A stretch of DNA of 7,196 nucleotides from Chloroflexota bacterium. Its GTDB lineage: Bacteria > Chloroflexota > Anaerolineae > Promineifilales > Promineifilaceae. Shown here piece after piece: positions 5,201 to 7,196 of the stretch. Both the position numbers and the translations under genes were made by a program. The stretch is from assembly GCA_008501785.1 (NCBI GenBank), contig QQUD01000130.1, forward strand, positions 1-7,196. Direction: 5' to 3'. The notes beneath the pieces were generated by a model, which saw nothing but the letters and a program-made list of their open reading frames with translations, was not told the DNA's origin and did no database searches. Within the stretch, counting starts at the first letter, position 1; each line of letters starts with the position of its first letter.

Positions 5201-6652
5201 ATGACCGTAAATCGAGCTTGGTCTGATTATGAAATAACCTATTGTGCCCGCGAAATGGCGCAGCTAGCTGAATGGATGAAGTTTGGATTGAGCGGCACGG
5301 TTGTGGGCTTGCCCGGTACCGGCAAGTCAAATTTACTTGGTTTTCTTAGCCACCGGTTAGATGCACGCCGTTTTTATTTGAAAGAAACGGCCGATTCCGT
5401 CTTTGTGATTCCGATTGATCTGAACAACCTGCCTGCCAACAACATGGCAACCTTTTACCGCGTCATTTTGCGCTCATTTTACGAAATGCGGCACCAGTTT
5501 AGCGCCAATTTACAAGACCAGATTGTTCACTTGTACCGAGAAAACCGGGCTTCACGCGATCCGTTTTTGACTCAAAGTGCGCTGCGCGAAATACTATTCC
5601 AGGTTCAAGCTGAAAAAAAGCGTGTCGTTCTGGTCATGGACGGTTTCGACCTCTTTTGTGAACAGGCCAATGTACGACTCACCCGAACCTTGCGAGGTTT
5701 GCGCGATAGTTTTAAACATGTGGTGAGTTTCATCGTCGGTATGAGGCAAGAAGTGGTTTATTTATCGGATCCCACGGTGTTGGGTGACCTCTATGAATTG
5801 CTCGACACGCATGTGTGTTGGGTACACCCGATGCTGCCAGCAGACGCCGCCCATCTGATTAAAAAGCAAACATTTCAATCATTAACCAAACCTGATGAAA
5901 AGGCTGTTCAATTGATTGGTACAGTGACAGGACGATATCCATCGTTGCTGAAAGTTGCCTGCCATTATTGGCTAACGCATCAAGATAGCACAAGTGCAGA
6001 TTGGGATGTGAATGTATTGGTGTCGCATCCACCGTTTACATACAGATTAGCTGAAATTTGGCGCGGCTTAACTGGTGAAGAACAGATGGTGCTAACGGAA
6101 GTGCAGAAGCTGCAAAACTTGGCTGAAGTTGCCGAGATAAGAAATCAGTTGAATTCGCAAAAACAAATAGGGTTTATAAAAGCATTTGAAGACCTCGACA
6201 AGAAGTATGCAGGAACGGTGCGGCGCTTAACAATAAAAGGGGCATTGGCCGGATCACCCTACGGGTGGGCAATTGCTGGTGATCTGTTTGCGGCGTATGT
6301 GGAAATTGTGGGGGAAGGCAGTCGCGGCGGACTGCGGTACGATGAGCGTGCGAATTGTTTTTTCCAGGGAGTTCGTCAGCTCAACTTGACGCCTTTGGAA
6401 GGGAATTTGCTGCACGGCCTGCTGCGGAGGCCCCGTGAAATCCAAGATTATCCAGCCTTGATCGAAGCGACTTGGCCGGAAGAAATGTTTGATGAAGAGC
6501 TGCTGTTTCACAAAAAAGAGAGTTTGCAGCAGCTTGTGCGCAGCTTGCGGTTGAAAATTGAACCGGTGCCAGCAAAGCCTTGCTACATCATTAATCATAA
6601 AGGCATGGGGGGTGGGTATCAATTCTTCCCCGAAGGCCGTCCTGAACAATAA
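5201..6652 (+). CDS. P-loop ATPase with C-terminal OmpR/PhoB-type winged-helix DNA-binding domain
   Basis: This is a 483-residue protein. Walker A is GLPGTGKS at 36-43, and Walker B is VVLVMDGFD at 142-150. A strand VVSFIVGMRQE at 174-184 looks like a sensor-1 region, and GRYPSLLK at 244-251 matches the G-x-P motif seen in STAND/Orc-like ATPases. Residues ~285-365 are probably a first winged-helix or helical lid. Residues ~386-478 match the OmpR/PhoB effector domain: LNLTPLEGNLLHGLL at 394-408, then ALIEATWPEE, then a recognition-helix region ending LVRSLRLKIEP at 445-455, and the closing hairpin YIINHKGMGGGYQF at 462-475. There is no membrane segment or receiver domain. I infer a cytosolic ATP-controlled DNA-binding regulator. 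Known SARP/AfsR-type regulators carry this domain at the N-terminus, so the order is reversed. AGGAG lies six bases before ATG 5201 but only three before ATG 5198, hence the chosen start. Signal and targets are unknown. Confidence 0.82.
   Translation: MTVNRAWSDYEITYCAREMAQLAEWMKFGLSGTVVGLPGTGKSNLLGFLSHRLDARRFYLKETADSVFVIPIDLNNLPANNMATFYRVILRSFYEMRHQFSANLQDQIVHLYRENRASRDPFLTQSALREILFQVQAEKKRVVLVMDGFDLFCEQANVRLTRTLRGLRDSFKHVVSFIVGMRQEVVYLSDPTVLGDLYELLDTHVCWVHPMLPADAAHLIKKQTFQSLTKPDEKAVQLIGTVTGRYPSLLKVACHYWLTHQDSTSADWDVNVLVSHPPFTYRLAEIWRGLTGEEQMVLTEVQKLQNLAEVAEIRNQLNSQKQIGFIKAFEDLDKKYAGTVRRLTIKGALAGSPYGWAIAGDLFAAYVEIVGEGSRGGLRYDERANCFFQGVRQLNLTPLEGNLLHGLLRRPREIQDYPALIEATWPEEMFDEELLFHKKESLQQLVRSLRLKIEPVPAKPCYIINHKGMGGGYQFFPEGRPEQ
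5384..5393. repeat. Half copy (GAAACGGCCG) of the recurrent palindrome in the ATPase gene
   Basis: The left half is intact, but the right half reads ATTC instead of TTTC. It encodes Glu-Thr-Ala-Asp at residues 62-65, the same frame as the full copies. Confidence 0.45.
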
Positions 6653-6824
6653 AACGCGTAGATTGGATCAATTTTCGGTCGTGTTCAGTTGTTTGCTGAG
6701 TCCAATCTTGGTAAGCAATTAACGAGCCAATTTCAGCCTATTCTCAAATAAATCTCAGTTTGCAAATTTGAATAATGAGTATGATGAATGATATGTGTCA
6801 GTAAAAGCAATAAGGAGATTCATC

Positions 6825-7196
6825 ATGCAACCAAACATTATTGATATCGATTTAACCCCACTGCCGCAATGGCTGGAGCAGGCAGGACAATTGGCTATGG
6901 TTTACTTTCGTCAGGTTGTGCCCCAGCAAAAGTCAAATGGTAGCCTGTTAACGGAAGCGGACCTGACTATCGAACGATTCCTTATTTCCCAGTTGCAAAA
7001 AGCGTATCCGACTCACGATATTTTGGCTGAAGAAAGCGATCCTGCTGAACAGAAATCGGACTTTTTGTGGACGATTGATCCGTTGGATGGTACGACGGCG
7101 TTTGTGCATGGCTTGCCGGATTGGGGCATTGCGGTTGGTTTGTTGCACAAAGGAACGCCTGTGTGGGGCGTGTTTCATATGCCGATGTTGGGTAGG
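6825..7196 (+). CDS. Inositol-monophosphatase-family phosphatase (5' part, runs off the right edge)
   Basis: The first 124 codons of an expected ~260 are present, and the frame is open to the window edge. Family members are Mg-dependent, Li-sensitive cytosolic phosphatases acting on inositol phosphates, histidinol phosphate, PAP or sugar bisphosphates. Metal-binding signatures are visible: LLTEADLTIE at 41-50, LAEES at 68-72 with the E69-E70 pair, and WTIDPLDGTTAFVHGLPDWG at 82-101, with D85 and D88 as the Mg ligands and G89-T90 for phosphate. The start at 6825 is well supported by AAGGAG seven bases upstream, the best ribosome binding site in the window. The 172-base gap after the ATPase gene suggests separate transcription, although no clear promoter is seen; TTGAAT at 6768-6773 with a poor -10 is the best I found. 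The exact substrate (SuhB, HisN or CysQ type) cannot be settled from this half. Confidence 0.93.
   Translation, partial: MQPNIIDIDLTPLPQWLEQAGQLAMVYFRQVVPQQKSNGSLLTEADLTIERFLISQLQKAYPTHDILAEESDPAEQKSDFLWTIDPLDGTTAFVHGLPDWGIAVGLLHKGTPVWGVFHMPMLGR

Noticed and set aside
6660..6708. Terminator after the ATPase gene
   Set aside because: AGATTGGA-TCA pairs with TGA-G-TCCAATCT, giving an 11-bp stem with one bulge, but the loop is 26 bases and no T-run follows. It may be chance.

Overview
This 7.2 kb window comes from a bacterial chromosome of roughly balanced base composition. I see no phage, plasmid or transposase gene. Several proteins look ordinary: an EttA-type ABC-F ATPase, a UbiE-like methyltransferase, an MmuM-type homocysteine methyltransferase and an inositol-monophosphatase-family enzyme. 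The large ATPase with a winged-helix tail and the repeated palindrome AAACGGCCGTTT suggest an uncultured Chloroflexota-like (Anaerolineae-type) bacterium. That is an impression from gene style and is not proven.

Layout. Positions 1-2253 run on the minus strand: a membrane-anchored class I methyltransferase (2253-1495), then a four-helix membrane protein (1395-1030), then the first 299 codons of ettA (899-1, running off the left edge). Positions 2254-2466 form a divergent promoter region with inverted GAACA/TGTTC half-sites. From 2467 everything reads on the plus strand: an Eis-like tandem GNAT acetyltransferase (2467-3807), whose stop codon overlaps the start of mmuM (3807-4760); a 10-bp-phased inverted repeat (4764-4820); a Nudix hydrolase remnant lacking its N-terminal third (4807-5187); a P-loop ATPase with a C-terminal OmpR/PhoB-type DNA-binding domain (5201-6652); and the first 124 codons of an inositol-monophosphatase-family gene (6825-7196, running off the right edge). 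No gene-free stretch exceeds 300 bases.

How the genes relate. GNAT and mmuM form a translationally coupled pair. The Nudix remnant and the ATPase are only 10-13 bp apart and probably once formed an operon. The inverted repeat now sits where the 5' end of the Nudix gene should be, and the junction happens to create a good promoter-like sequence that could drive the ATPase. The methyltransferase and membrane protein may be one transcript with a long hairpin between them.

The strongest unexplained signals are: (1) the palindrome AAACGGCCGTTT, present three times exactly and four more times in part, mostly inside genes and usually read as Glu-Thr-Ala-Val; (2) the truncated Nudix gene joined to the phased inverted repeat; and (3) the ATPase/winged-helix fusion of unknown role.
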